A stretch of DNA of 64,000 bases from assembly GCF_003952365.1 (NCBI RefSeq), contig NZ_CP034443.1:2845001-2909000 (forward strand). The letters are read 5' to 3'. A program made the position numbers and the translations under genes. The stretch is from Mesorhizobium sp. M9A.F.Ca.ET.002.03.1.2 (GTDB taxonomy: Bacteria > Pseudomonadota > Alphaproteobacteria > Rhizobiales > Rhizobiaceae). Positions 9,621 through 21,182 of the stretch are shown piece after piece. The notes under the pieces were generated by a model, which saw nothing but the letters and a program-made list of their open reading frames with translations, searched no databases and was not told the DNA's origin. Every line of letters begins with the position of its first letter. The stretch's first letter is position 1.

Positions 9621-10029
9621 CGGGTCAGACGGCTGACAAGCACCAGTGCGGGTCCCTGTGATTGCTCCTGCTTCGGCAGCAGCCGCGACGATGGAGCTGT
9701 TCAGGTTTAAGGCCACCCGATAGCGACCTAGGATGGGTGCTGCCACGCGGATCGGACTAAGCGTGCATTATCACGTAAATGTTGAGAGAATGAATGGCGC
9801 CGCGAAGGGCAATTCCAGCCATCCACAGCGACAGGCGTGTCGCGGTCCCGACATAGCAGTGGCACTTACCTGACACGGCCTCACACTGCCCTCTAAACGG
9901 CCCCGAATTTGAACTGACCACCCCTGGCCGGTTCATTGGGCAGGTCAAGGGCTAGGCTGTATTACACAGGGCTCACCCCTTTCAGTCTCAAGTTGGTACG
10001 ATGGGCCGTGGACGGTCGATGCAGACTTC
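9621..10029. other. Intergenic stretch, no intact gene
   Basis: Convergent gap after the acyltransferase. No intact frame with family resemblance was seen. The right edge runs into a transposase fragment. Confidence 0.45.
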
Positions 10030-10105
10030 AAGGATGGCGAAAGAAGCTCTCTATGCGTGCGTTGTCGAGGCAAGTGCCTTTGCCAGAGATGCTCGCGGCT
10101 GGAGA
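10030..10105 (-). pseudogene. IS3-family transposase fragment
   Basis: On the minus strand the frame reads ASISGKGTCLDNARIESFF, matching the SMSGKGNCYDNA-ESFF signature around the catalytic Glu region of IS3-family OrfB transposases. Only about 25 residues remain, abutting the 3' end of the porin gene, so this is a scar of an old insertion. Confidence 0.65.
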
Positions 10106-10109
10106 GATT

Positions 10110-11249
10110 TCAAAATGAGCGTTGGAAGCGGAGAATGCCGCCGACGCTGTTCGGCTTGCTCGTGCCCTTGACGGTGGTAGGGTCGGCAGGGCCGACGCCA
10201 AAGTTGCCGTAGCGGTCGTAATCGACCTCGGCTGTGACCGTGAAGCCAGGAACGACCATATAGACGACGTTTGCAGCCAAACCAGAATTCTTGAGCTGAT
10301 CACTCGAGACCTGAAAGTTGAACGAAGTTTTCTCGTCAAACTCGTAGGTGGCGCCCGCCCAGAAAGCCCACTGGCCGTTCCAGATTTTGTACGAGCCGCG
10401 CACATGATTGGCGATTGCGCCGTTTGAGTCCTCGTTGAGACTGCCATTGGAACCGTAGCCGAACAGTCCAAACAGCGACAGCTGGTTTGTGACAGCGACG
10501 TCGACACGGATCTTGCCGGCCAAAGCTTCGTAGTTGCTGTCATAAGCCGCGACGCCGGTGATCGAGCCCCAGCCTTGCGTGTATTTCAAGCCGGCGACAA
10601 CGTGCGGAATATAGCTGTCGATAGTACCGGCTGAGCCCGATCCTTGTTCGAGCGAAATCACGGTCGAAATGCCGTTGCCGGCGTCGAAGTAGTACTGAGC
10701 CACGTTGGTGTCGAAGCCGGCCGACCGAACGAGCATACTATCGAGAACGTTGCCAGCGTAGCTTACAAACGTATCGAAGGCCGACCCGTCCTTGCCAACT
10801 CGCAGGCCCCCCAGCTCGACCCAGGCAGAAGCCAGTGCGAGGCCGCTGTTGAAACCATAGTTCTGAGGACTGTCACGCGAGTTAGCGCTATTGCCAAAAT
10901 TCACGTGGGTTTCGGTATAGGTCGTCAACGCGCCGAGCTCGGTCTGCTGGCCGCTCCAAGTTTTGAACGTGAAGCGTGTGTTGTTTCGCCAAGTGCCTTG
11001 GTCCTCGCCAGTTCTCACATCCGAGGTTCTTGCGCTGTCATACGATCGGACATCACCCAGGCCGATATCATAACGGACATAGCCGCCGATGCGCAGGCAG
11101 GTCTCGGTGTTGGGAATATAGAAATACCCCGAGCCGAGGACGTCGCAGATCTTGATGTACTCGGCCGGTTCCCGCTCGGCGCCAGCTGCTCGAACGACGG
11201 AGGCGGCGATCAGAGCAGTTAAGCCGAGAAGACGAATCTTGATGTACAT
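10110..11249 (-). CDS. RopA-type alphaproteobacterial outer-membrane porin
   Basis: Outer-membrane beta-barrel porin of 379 residues. The ATG at 11249 is preceded by GGAG and begins a signal peptide (MYIKIRLLGLTALIAASVVR); the 111 codons upstream in the same frame are not conserved. The mature start has the family's EYIKICDVLGSGYFYIPNTE then CLRIGGYVRYD, with the two cysteines usual in rhizobial porins. The C-terminus ends in an aromatic residue (LRFQRSF), as needed for barrel assembly. A transposase scar touches its 3' end but the reading frame is complete. It diffuses small solutes; island-borne copies may alter surface properties. Confidence 0.88.
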   Translation of the reverse strand: MYIKIRLLGLTALIAASVVRAAGAEREPAEYIKICDVLGSGYFYIPNTETCLRIGGYVRYDIGLGDVRSYDSARTSDVRTGEDQGTWRNNTRFTFKTWSGQQTELGALTTYTETHVNFGNSANSRDSPQNYGFNSGLALASAWVELGGLRVGKDGSAFDTFVSYAGNVLDSMLVRSAGFDTNVAQYYFDAGNGISTVISLEQGSGSAGTIDSYIPHVVAGLKYTQGWGSITGVAAYDSNYEALAGKIRVDVAVTNQLSLFGLFGYGSNGSLNEDSNGAIANHVRGSYKIWNGQWAFWAGATYEFDEKTSFNFQVSSDQLKNSGLAANVVYMVVPGFTVTAEVDYDRYGNFGVGPADPTTVKGTSKPNSVGGILRFQRSF

Positions 11250-11931
11250 GTCTAGATCTCCATGAAGGAATAAAAAGGATAGAGGCGTAAGAGCAAGCTT
11301 TACTCTAAATTTTGTGCGTGTTGTCTCCAATTTGTGGACGTAAAAGCGCTTGACATGGGAGGTTATCCAGCGTAAAAGCCACATGTACTTAGAATAGTGT
11401 TTTCTGCTAGGAGATTCATTATCGTTTATATGTGAAACACTCCGGTCAGACCGCTGCAGCCTCGGAATAGAGCAGCAAGCGACATGCCAACCTGAAGCGT
11501 AGATGCGGCCGACACCAAAATTGGGCCGACGCGCCTTCGTCTCGCTGGAATCACTTTTTTTGAGGGTCACTGCGAAAAGCAATGTGCGACACGGTTCGCC
11601 ATGTTCGATATGTGACAGTCTCGTTTAACAGCGACGGCTTCCCGTCTGACCGCAACGGAGGCCGCTTCATGCGCTACCGAGAAGGATTACTGCGCGCGTG
11701 CGGTCCGCAAGGGCTGCGCCAGGAACAGAGGGCGTCCACGTCCGATGTGTCGCATGGTGGCCGAAGCACCTTTTCGCCGCTGTAAGTTCGCCGTGCAGGT
11801 ACATTGCGCGGCCGATAGCGAGAAGGGATCGCACCCTGAAACGGTTGCCTAGGGCTCGCCTCGAGTAATTGGCGATGAACAGCATTCTCGAGAACTTAGT
11901 CTCGACGGAAAGAGCAACGAAAGGAAGCCGC
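11250..11931. other. Divergent intergenic region between porin and membrane protein
   Basis: About 680 bases holding the 5' region of the porin. It has an AT-rich patch around 11285-11420 likely to contain the porin promoter. Short frames (for example 11582-11785) show no family resemblance. Confidence 0.4.
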
Positions 11932-12288
11932 TTGGACGAGCACGATCCGAAGGAAGAACTGATCGAGACCATTTTCCGCAACGGCACAATCACTGCCGTG
12001 GGTATCCTGCTTGCCTTTTCGCTCGGCTTCCTCACTCATTGGGCGGCGAACCCCTTGCCATGGCAACTCTACGATCTGTTCGCCGTAGTGCCGATCCTGC
12101 TCGGCATCGCACTGCAGATGAGAGCGCTGTCCATGCTGCTCGACATGAGTTCCTTGCGCCGCCCCATCTACGAACGCGCCAATCGCATTTTCATGGTCGG
12201 CCTCATCCAGACCGCGTGTGGCGTCGGGATGGCGATCTTGGTCGATCTTTTCGGGATATCGGTAGGGGGCACGCTGCCCGGCGCTTGA
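11932..12288 (+). CDS. Small integral membrane protein, function unknown
   Basis: Not recognised as a named family. From the TTG at 11932, which follows AAAGGAAG at good spacing, the product is 118 residues; an ATG at 11875 would add 19. An acidic, hydrophilic N-terminus (DEHDPKEELIETIF) precedes three hydrophobic segments (GILLAFSLGFL, LFAVVPILLGIAL and MVGLIQTACGVGMAIL). This looks like a three-helix inner-membrane protein. Neighbours give no clue: a porin on one side and hemN on the other. Confidence 0.6.
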   Translation: MDEHDPKEELIETIFRNGTITAVGILLAFSLGFLTHWAANPLPWQLYDLFAVVPILLGIALQMRALSMLLDMSSLRRPIYERANRIFMVGLIQTACGVGMAILVDLFGISVGGTLPGA

Positions 12289-12783
12289 CGACAAGCCACA
12301 CCGCCGCTCATCGCTCGAAGCGACGTCAAGCTGGGGAGCCTTGTGCACCCCCTAGCGGCGCCTTCCTTTCATCAAATGAGCGGACGTCAGCTTTAGAGCG
12401 TCTCGGTGGCTAAAGCCGGTATGGTTTTTCGGCCGGCAGGGAAGGCCGCTGGCTGGACCTGGATGGCGTCTGACCGAGGCTTGACAGGTGCGTTGCGACG
12501 TTTGGCGTCGGACATGAATTTCGCATTGCAAAGTTCTTCCGCAGACGCCTCAAGCACACTGCATCGGCGTCACGTACTCAAACGTTGAATGCGGCACCGC
12601 ACCATCACCTCAGGCGGACCATGGCACGCGCGCTCGGTTGATACCGTCCTGTCCAAGCGAGACTGCGACATCGCCGCCTCCGCCTTGAAAACGCGGAGAA
12701 AGCGGGACGCACTGACTTAGGTCAGAGACAGGACGAGCGCGCAACGAAACAATGATGGATCAGCGACGTGGGACGACAGCTCC
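12289..12783. other. Intergenic stretch upstream of hemN
   Basis: Nearly 500 bases without a supported gene. I looked for an FNR/FixK-type box (TTGAT-N4-ATCAA) expected before hemN and did not find a good one. Confidence 0.4.
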
Positions 12784-14111
12784 TTGCACACCTCAATCCT
12801 GACAAAGTACCGGGACCCCCGGCCGCCTTGGTATACCATCTATCCGACTGTGCCAGACTTCTCTGCGGCGGTTGGTGCTGACGATTATGAGGAATGGCTG
12901 GGGGGCCTCCCGGCCGACGAATCGGTGTCGCTCTATTTCCACATTCCGTTTTGCCGATCCATGTGCTGGTATTGCGGCTTCCCTACCGCCGTCACCCGTC
13001 GCAACGGCCCGATCCTTAATTATTTGGCGTGCTGCGTCAGGAGATCAGTTTGGTGTCGGAGCAAGTTCGGCAAGGGCTGCCGGTGAGCGATGTGCATTTC
13101 GGCGGCGGAACGCCTCACCTTATCGGGCCAGCCGAGCACTTGGCGCTGATGGAATTTCTACGCCGCCACTTCGCTTTCAGCAAAACTGCTGCGATCGCCG
13201 TGGAGATCGATCCCCGAACGTTCACACCGGAAATGGCCGAACCCTTGGCAGCTACCGGTGTCAACCGCGCGAGCATCGGCGTGCAGAGCTTTGATCCCGA
13301 TGTGCAAAAGGCGATCAATCGGATCCAGAGTAAGGTGCAGACGGCCGCTGCCGTCGAAAATCTCCGCCGGCATGGCGTTGGCCATATCAACTTCGATCTC
13401 ATCTTCGGTCTCCCGAAACAGACTGTGCAGTCCTGCATCCAGACCGCGATGGCTGCGGTCGCCATGCGCTCCAACCGGTTTGCGGTGTTCGGCTACGCGC
13501 ATATTCCTTCCGTGATAAAGAATCAGCGCCTAATCGAGCAGGCAGGTCTACCGGACGGCGATGTTCGCGCCGAACAGGCTGCAGCTGTCGCCGAGACACT
13601 GGTTGGCGCCGGCTACCGGGAGATCGGGCTCGATCATTTCGCTCTGCCGGACGACGAACTCGCGCTAGCGCAGAAGACCGGGCGCCTGCGGCGTAATTCG
13701 CTGGGATACTCGGCCGATACTTGCAAAACCGTGATCGGCTTCGGCGCGTCGGCTATTGGCCGAGTCGGCGAGGGGTACGTTCAGAACGAAGTAACACGGG
13801 ATTCTTACGCCCGGCACATCGCAAGTGGACGTCTGGCGACATCAAAGGGCCACCGGCTGACCGACGATGACCGGGTGCGCGCAGCAATCATCGAGCGACT
13901 GATGTGCGATTTGGAGGCCGACGTGCCGACCATCTGTGCCGCCCACGAAATCGAACCAGCTCGTTTTCTCGATTCAGTTGAGCGTTTGGTGACGCTGGCT
14001 GAGGAGGGGATCGTGGACGTCGAAAACGGCTTCATCCGCGTGCGGCCGGAGCACCGCTTTGTTGTTCGCGCCGTTGCTGCTGCATTCGATGCTTTTCTCG
14101 CGAATCGATGA
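12784..14111 (+). pseudogene. hemN: Oxygen-independent coproporphyrinogen III oxidase, frameshifted
   Basis: Radical-SAM enzyme for the anaerobic step of haem synthesis. The first frame (12784 to about 13026) carries the HemN N-terminus and the cluster motif CRSMCWYC. The rest (to 14111) continues in another frame with HFGGGTP, ASIGVQSFD, INFDLIFGLPKQ and the C-terminal HemN domain. The shift is at TATTTGGCGTG near 13026, where one extra G would restore Y-L-G-V-L-R-Q. Corrected length is about 442 residues, normal for HemN. Either a recent pseudogene or a one-base sequencing error; all key residues are kept. The TTG at 12784 is a tentative start. Confidence 0.85.
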
Positions 14112-14341
14112 GTTGAGGCCACGACTCCGAAGGCATCAGACCTTGTTTGGCGCTCGTCGGCATGGGCTCTCGCAGAAGACTCCGCAAGCGCATGCAGGGG
14201 ACTCCACTTGACGCCGCGTTCATCATCATCTCGCCTGGGTGCGCTCGATCGCACAACTCGGAGCACGCTGCTCTCGGCGTGAGGCTGTGCTCTGCAAAGC
14301 ACCGGTGATCCACCCTGTCCCTGGATAGCAGCTTGATGGCG

Positions 14342-15985
14342 TCATCTTGGAGGACGAGAAAAGATTGTCGAGGTACGGGTACGAATTGCCTCGGTCGTTC
14401 GTTCAATCGAAAGCACTGTCTGCGGAGGCACCTCTCCTTCATGCAGTGACAGGAGATGCTGGCCGACTTCCTTATCTGCTGCGGTGAGTCGATGATTTAG
14501 GCGGAGAAAGTCCATCCAGGTGGGGGTGCGGAATGTCTCCGTCCAAAGTGACGGTGTTTGCAGATTTCGCTGGAGCGTCCAGTTTCGTGCACCGGCACGG
14601 CTCTGGACGTGTCGCCGCGTGCGCATGTAGCCCAGAAAGGCCTCGATATTTTCCTCCGATATCAAATACTCGACCTTGGCCACGATAGGGCCACTTCTGG
14701 GTTTCAGATCGAGAGCCACGTCCGGCGGATGAAAAACTGAACTTTCTTGATCCGTTTCTTCCCAGGGACGGACCGGCAACACGATCCCCGCTGCTGCAAC
14801 CAGCAACAGAGCGCCCGCGGCGCCCTCCAATGCTGAGGTCAAGGAATAGTTTTGCGCGACAGAACCCCAGATCCAGCTGCCAGCAGCCATACCGCCTGCG
14901 CTCAAGGCGTAGTAAATGGAGAGCGTGCGGCCTACAACCCACCTTGGGCTTGCCAACTGCACCGACACGTCAATGCCCGTCCAGGTGATAAGCCAACCCG
15001 CTCCGCCGAGCGCCAGCGAAATGGCCGCCACAGGAACCGACGATGTCAGGGCAAGGGAGAGGCAACAGACTGCACAAGCCACAGAGGCGAAGGCCACCAG
15101 CCTGTTTTGAGACGTGACCTTCCTCAAGAAGCCGTTGCCCATGCCCGCGATGAAAGCACCCATGCCGAAGCCGGCCAATAAGATACCGTAGACAATTGGC
15201 CCACTCTTCAACTGATCCCGGACGACGAGAGGGAGCAACGCCAGAATGGAGATGCTTGCCAATCCGAAAAGAGCTGCTCGGGCGGTCGCTGCCCTGATCT
15301 CCAAAGACATCGCCGTAAAGCGCACTCCGTCATGAATTGCCGTCGTCATTCTCTCATGAGGGAGAGGCGAAGAGCGGACCTCCCATTTGGTGCGCCATAT
15401 CGCGCTTATAGGCGCCAGATCACTCACCGCAGCCAAGGCGAAAGCGGCCAGCGGCCCAAAGACGGCCAGGATCACGCCCCCTAAGGCCGGACCAACGCTG
15501 CGCACAATGTTGTATCCGACGGACATAAGCGTCACTGCGGCCGGAATGTCGCGTTTGTGAAGGATATCGCCGACCGAAGCGTGCCAGGCCGGATCATTCA
15601 AGGCAAAGCCGCAGCCGGCCAGGAAACCTAACCCGAGAATCAGCCAAGGACTGACAAATCCCAGACCCACAGAAATCATCAGCGTCATCGACGCCGATGC
15701 TATCAGGCAGTGTCCCGCAAACATCACCCACCGGCGGCTGAAGTTGTCGGCAATGGCTCCGGCGAAAACTGAGAGGAAGAACACCGGCAGTGTGGATGCG
15801 GCCTGGACGAGAGCCACCATAAGGTCGGACGCTGAAATCGTTGCCATAAGCCAACTGATGGCGACCGTTTGCACTAGCCAACCGAGGCTGGAAATCTGGG
15901 TGGCCGTCCAAATTGAGCGAAACACCTTGTTTCGAAATGGGGCGAGCGTCTTTGAAACGGGCGGTTGAGGATTTTCGCTCTGCAT
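14342..15985 (-). CDS. MFS exporter (EntS/DHA3-like) with C-terminal extension
   Basis: Major facilitator transporter of 547 residues. About twelve hydrophobic segments fill residues 20-410, with the family loop ADNFSRRWVMFAGH after helix 2. The pattern fits the MFS_3/enterobactin-exporter group. Residues about 420-547 form a soluble C-terminal domain (VAKVEYLISEENIEAFLGYM to WTLQRN), which resembles the monooxygenase-like tail seen on some bacterial MFS proteins; this is a weaker judgement. The substrate is unknown. It stands alone on the minus strand, facing hemN. Confidence 0.85.
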   Translation of the reverse strand: MQSENPQPPVSKTLAPFRNKVFRSIWTATQISSLGWLVQTVAISWLMATISASDLMVALVQAASTLPVFFLSVFAGAIADNFSRRWVMFAGHCLIASASMTLMISVGLGFVSPWLILGLGFLAGCGFALNDPAWHASVGDILHKRDIPAAVTLMSVGYNIVRSVGPALGGVILAVFGPLAAFALAAVSDLAPISAIWRTKWEVRSSPLPHERMTTAIHDGVRFTAMSLEIRAATARAALFGLASISILALLPLVVRDQLKSGPIVYGILLAGFGMGAFIAGMGNGFLRKVTSQNRLVAFASVACAVCCLSLALTSSVPVAAISLALGGAGWLITWTGIDVSVQLASPRWVVGRTLSIYYALSAGGMAAGSWIWGSVAQNYSLTSALEGAAGALLLVAAAGIVLPVRPWEETDQESSVFHPPDVALDLKPRSGPIVAKVEYLISEENIEAFLGYMRTRRHVQSRAGARNWTLQRNLQTPSLWTETFRTPTWMDFLRLNHRLTAADKEVGQHLLSLHEGEVPPQTVLSIERTTEAIRTRTSTIFSRPPR

Positions 15986-16158
15986 GAGGTTTTGCTGGCC
16001 TTCGATGAGCGCTGCGATTTGAGCAAGTGGGTCGATACTTAGACATCGCGGAGCACCGCACGGAACCCAGCTCTATGGAGCTTGCCGGCGACTATTTGCG
16101 TATTGAGCCATTCTCATAGTCTCATTCATGAGCAGTCCTATGCGCAAGCGTTGCTTTG

Positions 16159-17142
16159 CTAAATTCCCACGACAAGCGCGCCGCCGCTGAGACCCGCACC
16201 CGCTGCCGCCAAGAGGACTTTCTCGCCAGGCCGAAACGGCTGCGCCCGATGGGCGAGCGACAACGAGAGCGGGATCGTCGCGGCGGAAGAGTTGCCATAT
16301 TCGGCGATCGTCTTGACCATCGAGTGATCTGTGATGCCGAGGTTCCTGCCGACCGCGTCGAAAATGCGAGCATTGGCCTGATGCGGCACGAAACGATCGA
16401 GGTCTTGCGGCCTCAGTCGGGCAGCAGTGAGCGCATCTCTCGAGCAGGCGGTCATCATCTCCACGGCCTTGGCGAACACTTCGCGGCCATCGGTGATCGT
16501 CATCCGGGTCTGCTCGAGGTCGAGGCCGCCATGGAACGGATTGTTGCTTCCACCGGCAGGAATCTGGATCAGCCCGTAACGCGAGCCGTCCGAATCCACC
16601 GAAGCGCCGAGAATGCCTCGATCCGGGTCATCGCACGGACCGATCACCACCGCGCCGGCGGCATCGGCAAACAGCACGGCGCTGGCGCGCTCGGCCGGAT
16701 TGATGCGGCGGCTGAGGATGTTGGCGGCAATGACAAGGCTCGCTTTGCCATGCAGGCGAGTGAACCCGTCGGCGAACATCAGCGCATAGATGAAGCCGGC
16801 GCAAGCGCCGGTCAGGTCGATCGCGCCGGCGCGACCTAGTCCCAGCCGATGTGCGACCAGGGGCGCGCTTGGCGGCAGAAGATGATCGGGTGTGGAGGTA
16901 GCGAGCAACAGCAGGCCGATGTCGCCGCGGTCGATACCGGCATTGGTCAGCGCCATGTCGCCGGCGTGCGCGGCAAGGGCCGACAGCGTGTCTTCGTCCG
17001 CTGCCCAGAAGCGCGACCGTATCCCGGTGCGCCGCTCGATCCAGCCGGGTTCAAGCCCGAGACGATCTTCGATTTCCGGATTCTCCACCTTGCGCGCGGG
17101 CGCATGATGGCCAAGCCCGAGAATGCGCGATGATCGGCTCAT
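16159..17142 (-). CDS. bioZ: BioZ, KAS III-like enzyme of pimelate synthesis
   Basis: Beta-ketoacyl-ACP synthase III homologue of 327 residues. In rhizobia BioZ starts biotin synthesis by condensing a glutaryl thioester with malonyl-ACP, replacing the BioC-BioH route. The catalytic Cys lies in DLTGACAGF (near residue 113), His in VPHQANAR and Asn in YGNSSAA, the usual triad. It is the last gene of bioB-F-D-A-Z; the upstream bioA stop overlaps its start by four bases, which indicates translational coupling. The same gene order is known from Mesorhizobium loti symbiosis islands. Confidence 0.92.
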   Translation of the reverse strand: MSRSSRILGLGHHAPARKVENPEIEDRLGLEPGWIERRTGIRSRFWAADEDTLSALAAHAGDMALTNAGIDRGDIGLLLLATSTPDHLLPPSAPLVAHRLGLGRAGAIDLTGACAGFIYALMFADGFTRLHGKASLVIAANILSRRINPAERASAVLFADAAGAVVIGPCDDPDRGILGASVDSDGSRYGLIQIPAGGSNNPFHGGLDLEQTRMTITDGREVFAKAVEMMTACSRDALTAARLRPQDLDRFVPHQANARIFDAVGRNLGITDHSMVKTIAEYGNSSAATIPLSLSLAHRAQPFRPGEKVLLAAAGAGLSGGALVVGI

Positions 17143-18404
17143 GGCTTTGAGCCGAAGCGTTCGCCGGCCTCCTCGATGGCGTCATAGAGCCCATCCAACT
17201 CGTTGCCGGTAATGCAATAGGGCGGCAGAAGGTACAGGACATTGCCGAGCGGGCGCACGAGCAGGCCGCGCTCAAGAAAAAAAGCGCGCAGTTTTGGCCC
17301 GATCTCGGCCAGATAACCGGCTGAGCCGGTGCGTAGGTCGAGTGCCGCGATGGTGCCGGTTGTCCGGCAATCGGTGAAGCGAGGGTTGTCGCGAAAGCGT
17401 CGAAGCCCGGCGGCCTGTCGCTCGCTCAAGGCCGCGATCCGATCGGCCACCGGCTCGTCGTGCCAGATCTCGACATTGGCAAGTGCCGCCGCGCATGCAA
17501 TCGGATTGGCGGTGTAGGAGCTCGAATGGAAAAACGTCTTCTTGCGATCCTCGGAATAGTGAGCCTGGAAGATGGCATCGGTGGCGATCGTGGCGGCCAG
17601 CGGGATGGTACCACCGGTCAGACCTTTCGAGGTGCACAGGATGTCCGGCGAGACGGACGCCTGTTCGCAGGCGAACATGGTTCCGGTGCGCCCCCAGCCG
17701 GTCATCACTTCATCGGCGATCAGCAGCGTGCCGGCGGCCTCAGTGATCCTCTTCAATTCGGTCAGAACCCAGGCCGGATACATGAGCATGCCGCCGGCGC
17801 CGAGCACGAGCGGCTCGACGATCAGCGCGGCGGCGCGCCGGTCGCGGGAGAGTGCCTCGAACCGATCCAGCGTTTCCTGCTCGCGCCCGGCGGCCGGGAA
17901 GGGGATGGTGTCGACCTCGAACAGCAAGGGCTCGTAGGCGGCGTTGAACACGCCACGGGCGCCGACGCTCATCGCCCCGATCGTGTCACCATGATAGCTG
18001 TGCTCCATGACGACGATGCGCGAACGCGGCGCGCCGATGTTGCGGAAATAGCCGAGCGCCATCTTCAGCGCGACTTCGATTGAGGTCGAGCCACTGTCGG
18101 AATAGAACACCCGGTCAAGGCCGGCGGGTGCGAGGCCGACAAGCGCCTCGGCCAGGCGCTCGGCCGGCTCGTGGGTAAAGCCCGCGAAGATGATCTGGTC
18201 GAGGTTCGACGCGGTCGTCTCGATGGCCTTCATGATGCGGGGGTGGCGGTGGCCATGAGTGACGACCCACCAGGAAGAAATCGCATCCAGGATGCGGGAG
18301 CCGTCGGCCTTGTGGAGATAGGCGCCTTCAGTCAGCACGATTTCAGGGATCGAGGGCTCTAGCGCGTGCTGCGTGAACGGATGCCAGACTCGAGACTGCG
18401 CCAT
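17139..18404 (-). CDS. bioA: Adenosylmethionine-8-amino-7-oxononanoate aminotransferase
   Basis: PLP-dependent class III aminotransferase of 421 residues that makes 7,8-diaminopelargonate from KAPA using SAM as amino donor. The PLP lysine is in CTSKGLTGG (near residue 275). The aspartate signature is [15 protein letters not shown], and the N-terminal W-H-P-F-T-Q is typical of BioA. Its stop overlaps the bioZ start and its start abuts the bioD stop, so the biotin genes are tightly packed on the minus strand. Confidence 0.96.
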   Translation of the reverse strand: MAQSRVWHPFTQHALEPSIPEIVLTEGAYLHKADGSRILDAISSWWVVTHGHRHPRIMKAIETTASNLDQIIFAGFTHEPAERLAEALVGLAPAGLDRVFYSDSGSTSIEVALKMALGYFRNIGAPRSRIVVMEHSYHGDTIGAMSVGARGVFNAAYEPLLFEVDTIPFPAAGREQETLDRFEALSRDRRAAALIVEPLVLGAGGMLMYPAWVLTELKRITEAAGTLLIADEVMTGWGRTGTMFACEQASVSPDILCTSKGLTGGTIPLAATIATDAIFQAHYSEDRKKTFFHSSSYTANPIACAAALANVEIWHDEPVADRIAALSERQAAGLRRFRDNPRFTDCRTTGTIAALDLRTGSAGYLAEIGPKLRAFFLERGLLVRPLGNVLYLLPPYCITGNELDGLYDAIEEAGERFGSKP

Positions 18405-19039
18405 CAGTCGCCTCCGGCAATCATGGCCAGGTCGAAGCCGGAAATCATTGCATCTCTCAACGTTTCACCCGTCAGCGGACCGAGGTGCGGCAGCCTGCCG
18501 AGCTGCGGCACGCCGCCGAATTCCACGATTGTCCTTTGCGTATCGGCCACCTCTTCGCCCATGAAGGCAATGCCGATGAGCGGGATGGAGCGGGCTCTCA
18601 GGGCCTCGATCGACAACAGCGTATGATTGATGGTGCCGAGCGCGGTGCGGGCGCACAGTATGACCGGCAGCCGCCATTGTTCGAATATGTCAATGAACCT
18701 TGTCTGTCGATTGAGCGGCACCATCAGCCCGCCGGCGCCTTCGATGACGAGCGGTGTCGGCAGGACCGGAAATGAAAGATCGTCGGCCTCGATCGCGACG
18801 CCGTCGATTTCGGCTGATCGATGCGGCGACAGCGGCATCGTCAGTCGATAGACTTCGGGCAGCACGCGTCCGTCGGGCAAGCCGGAAAGCCGGGCGACGA
18901 CCTCGCTGTCAGTCTCCTCGTCGAGGCCCGATTGCACCGGCTTCCAGTAGAAGCCGTCGAGCAGCCCGGCAAGTCCGGCCGAAAATACTGTCTTGCCAAT
19001 TCCGGTGTCTGTTCCGGTGACGACGATGCGTTTGGTCAT
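18404..19039 (-). CDS. bioD: Dethiobiotin synthetase
   Basis: ATP-dependent carboxylase closing the ureido ring of dethiobiotin; 211 residues. The P-loop GTDTGIGKT is at residues 8-16, the [11 protein letters not shown] motif near residue 100, both diagnostic. It overlaps bioF by four bases upstream and touches bioA by one base, as expected for an operon. Confidence 0.95.
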   Translation of the reverse strand: MTKRIVVTGTDTGIGKTVFSAGLAGLLDGFYWKPVQSGLDEETDSEVVARLSGLPDGRVLPEVYRLTMPLSPHRSAEIDGVAIEADDLSFPVLPTPLVIEGAGGLMVPLNRQTRFIDIFEQWRLPVILCARTALGTINHTLLSIEALRARSIPLIGIAFMGEEVADTQRTIVEFGGVPQLGRLPHLGPLTGETLRDAMISGFDLAMIAGGD

Positions 19040-20175
19040 GCTGTGGCCAACACCTCAACGAGAGCCTCGACCATGGCGGAAATGTCGGTCTCGTCGACGT
19101 TGAGCGTCAGCGAAATGCGCAGGCGCGATGTGCCCTCGGGCACCGTCGGCGGACGTATGCCGCGTATGTCGAAGCCGCGTGCCTGCAGGGCCGCCGCCAC
19201 CGCCATGGTGCGCCCAACGTCGCCGATGACAAATGGCTGGATCTGCGAGCCGCTGGGTACGACGCCGCAGCGCTCGGCCAATTGGCGGCCGGCGCAGGCA
19301 ACGCGTTCCTGCAGCTGAGCGCGGCGCATGGGCTCGTCGGACAGAATAGTCAGCGCTTCGCGCGCCGCGACCGCCATCAGCGGCGAGGGCGCGGTGGCGT
19401 AGATGAACGGCCGGCACCGGTTGACGAGATAATCGCACAGTGTCCTCGGCCCGGTGACGAGTGCACCGGATGCGCCGAGCGCCTTGCCGCATGAGTGGAG
19501 CGTGACGATGTTGTCGCGGCCTTGGCACGCGGCGGCCAGTCCCCGGCCGTCCGGTCCCCAGATGCCGGTGGCATGCGCTTCATCGACGACGATGAATGCC
19601 TGGTGCCGATCGGCCATCGCGACCAGGCTCTCCATCGGCGCGCGGTCGCCATCCATGCTGTAAAGGCTTTCGACGGCGATCCACACGCGCCCCGTGCCGC
19701 CTTCGGCGCGCCAGCGGGTGATTGCGTCCTCGACAGCGTCGACGTCGTTGTGCGCGGCCAGCTTGAACTCGGCGCGCCCGGCCTGCGCGCCCTCATGCAT
19801 GCTGGCATGGGCGAGTTCGTCGAGGACCAGCAGGTCGCCTTTCTGCGGCAGCGCGGTCAACAGGGCGAAGTTGGCGATGTAGCCGCTGCCAAAGAACAGC
19901 GCACGGTCGGCGCCGAAGAATGCCGCGGCGTCCGCCTCCAGTTGCTCATGTTCCGGTGCGTTGCCGCGCAACAGCCGCGACCCGGTGGCGCCAACCGGCG
20001 TGCCCCGCGCAATCGCCGCCGCAACCGCTTCGCCAAGTCTTTTGGAGGCGGCAAGTCCGAGATAGTCGTTCGACGAGAAGTCGAGACCGGCGCGCGGTGC
20101 GAGCGTCCGCAACCGGTCCTTGCGCGCCAGTCCGCGCAAGGATGCGTCATAGCGGGCAAGAATTGCCTCGTTCAT
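19036..20175 (-). CDS. bioF: 8-amino-7-oxononanoate synthase
   Basis: PLP enzyme of the alpha-oxoamine synthase family, joining pimeloyl thioester and L-alanine to KAPA; 379 residues. The PLP lysine lies in [13 protein letters not shown], the N-terminal [10 protein letters not shown] and the GSRLLRGN substrate loop are intact. It overlaps both neighbours by four bases, so bioB, bioF and bioD are translationally coupled. Confidence 0.95.
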   Translation of the reverse strand: MNEAILARYDASLRGLARKDRLRTLAPRAGLDFSSNDYLGLAASKRLGEAVAAAIARGTPVGATGSRLLRGNAPEHEQLEADAAAFFGADRALFFGSGYIANFALLTALPQKGDLLVLDELAHASMHEGAQAGRAEFKLAAHNDVDAVEDAITRWRAEGGTGRVWIAVESLYSMDGDRAPMESLVAMADRHQAFIVVDEAHATGIWGPDGRGLAAACQGRDNIVTLHSCGKALGASGALVTGPRTLCDYLVNRCRPFIYATAPSPLMAVAAREALTILSDEPMRRAQLQERVACAGRQLAERCGVVPSGSQIQPFVIGDVGRTMAVAAALQARGFDIRGIRPPTVPEGTSRLRISLTLNVDETDISAMVEALVEVLATA

Positions 20176-21182
20176 TGCGTGGCGAGTTCCATCGGCTCGA
20201 TGCCGAGACGCTGGAACAGAAGGCTATCCTTGTCCTCGCCGGGATTGTCCGCCGTCAGCAGCGTGTCGCCGACAAAGATCGAGTTAGCGCCGGCAAAGAA
20301 GCACAACGCCTGCGTTTCGTCGCTCATCGCCGTCCTGCCGGCGGACAGCCTTACACAGGATTTCGGCATCATCACCCGCGCGAGCGCAACGATGCGGACG
20401 AAATCGATCGGATCGATGGCGTCGGCCGCGGCAAGCGGCGTGCCTTCGATGGGAATAAGCATGTTGATCGGCACGCTTTCCGGCGGCTCGGGCAGGTTCG
20501 CGAGCGTGACCAGCATGTCGATGCGATCGGTCTTTTCTTCTCCCATCCCGACGATGCCGCCGCAGCAGACTTTCATCCCAACCGCGCGCACGTGCCCAAG
20601 CGTTTCCAGCCGGTCGGCAAAAGTCCTGGTTGAAATAACCTCGCCATAGTAGCGCTCAGAGGTATCGATGTTGTGGTTATAGTAGTCGAGACCGGCCTGC
20701 TTCAGGCGAGCAGCTTGCTCAAGATCGAGCATGCCGAGCGTCATGCAGGTCTCCATGCCGAGCGCCTTGACGCCCTCGATCATGGCGACCACAACGTCCA
20801 TGTCGCGCTCCTTGGGACTTCGCCACGCTGCGCCCATGCAATAGCGCGTTGCGCCGCCATCACGCGCCTTGGCCGCTTCGTCGATGACATGCTTGACGTT
20901 CATCAGCTTCGACGCCTTCACCCCGGTTTCGTAATGCGCAGACTGGCTGCAATAGCCGCAATCTTCGGGGCAGCCGCCGGTCTTGATGCTAAGGAGCCGC
21001 GACAGCTGCACTCGGTTTCGATCGAAGTTCTGGCGGTGGATCGTCTGAGCTAGGAACAGCAGATCGTTGAATGGCATGCCGTAGATGGCCTCAGCCTCTT
21101 TGCGGTTCCATCGCGGAGGCGTTCCATCGACCGATTGCATGGTCTGGTTCACGTCGAACTCCGAGTTCATTCCAACCGTCAT
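20172..21182 (-). CDS. bioB: Biotin synthase (radical SAM)
   Basis: Inserts sulphur into dethiobiotin. The radical-SAM cluster motif is CPEDCGYC, and residues for the second cluster ([30 protein letters not shown]) are present. The ATG at 21182, with AAAGG seven bases before it, gives 336 residues; the open frame extends back to 21299 but the extra residues are unconserved. First gene of bioBFDAZ. The 165 bases before it, down to the nadC stop, probably hold its own promoter; no BioR-type palindrome was recognised there. Confidence 0.95.
   Translation of the reverse strand: MTVGMNSEFDVNQTMQSVDGTPPRWNRKEAEAIYGMPFNDLLFLAQTIHRQNFDRNRVQLSRLLSIKTGGCPEDCGYCSQSAHYETGVKASKLMNVKHVIDEAAKARDGGATRYCMGAAWRSPKERDMDVVVAMIEGVKALGMETCMTLGMLDLEQAARLKQAGLDYYNHNIDTSERYYGEVISTRTFADRLETLGHVRAVGMKVCCGGIVGMGEEKTDRIDMLVTLANLPEPPESVPINMLIPIEGTPLAAADAIDPIDFVRIVALARVMMPKSCVRLSAGRTAMSDETQALCFFAGANSIFVGDTLLTADNPGEDKDSLLFQRLGIEPMELATQ

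Noticed and set aside
12382..12402. GTCAGCTTTAGAGCG segment considered as a tts box
   Set aside because: It lacks the TCGAAAGCT half and is followed by no effector-like gene.
12620..12642. TGGCAC followed by TTG before hemN, considered as a sigma-54 promoter
   Set aside because: Spacing between the two blocks is ten bases rather than five, so it cannot act as -24/-12.
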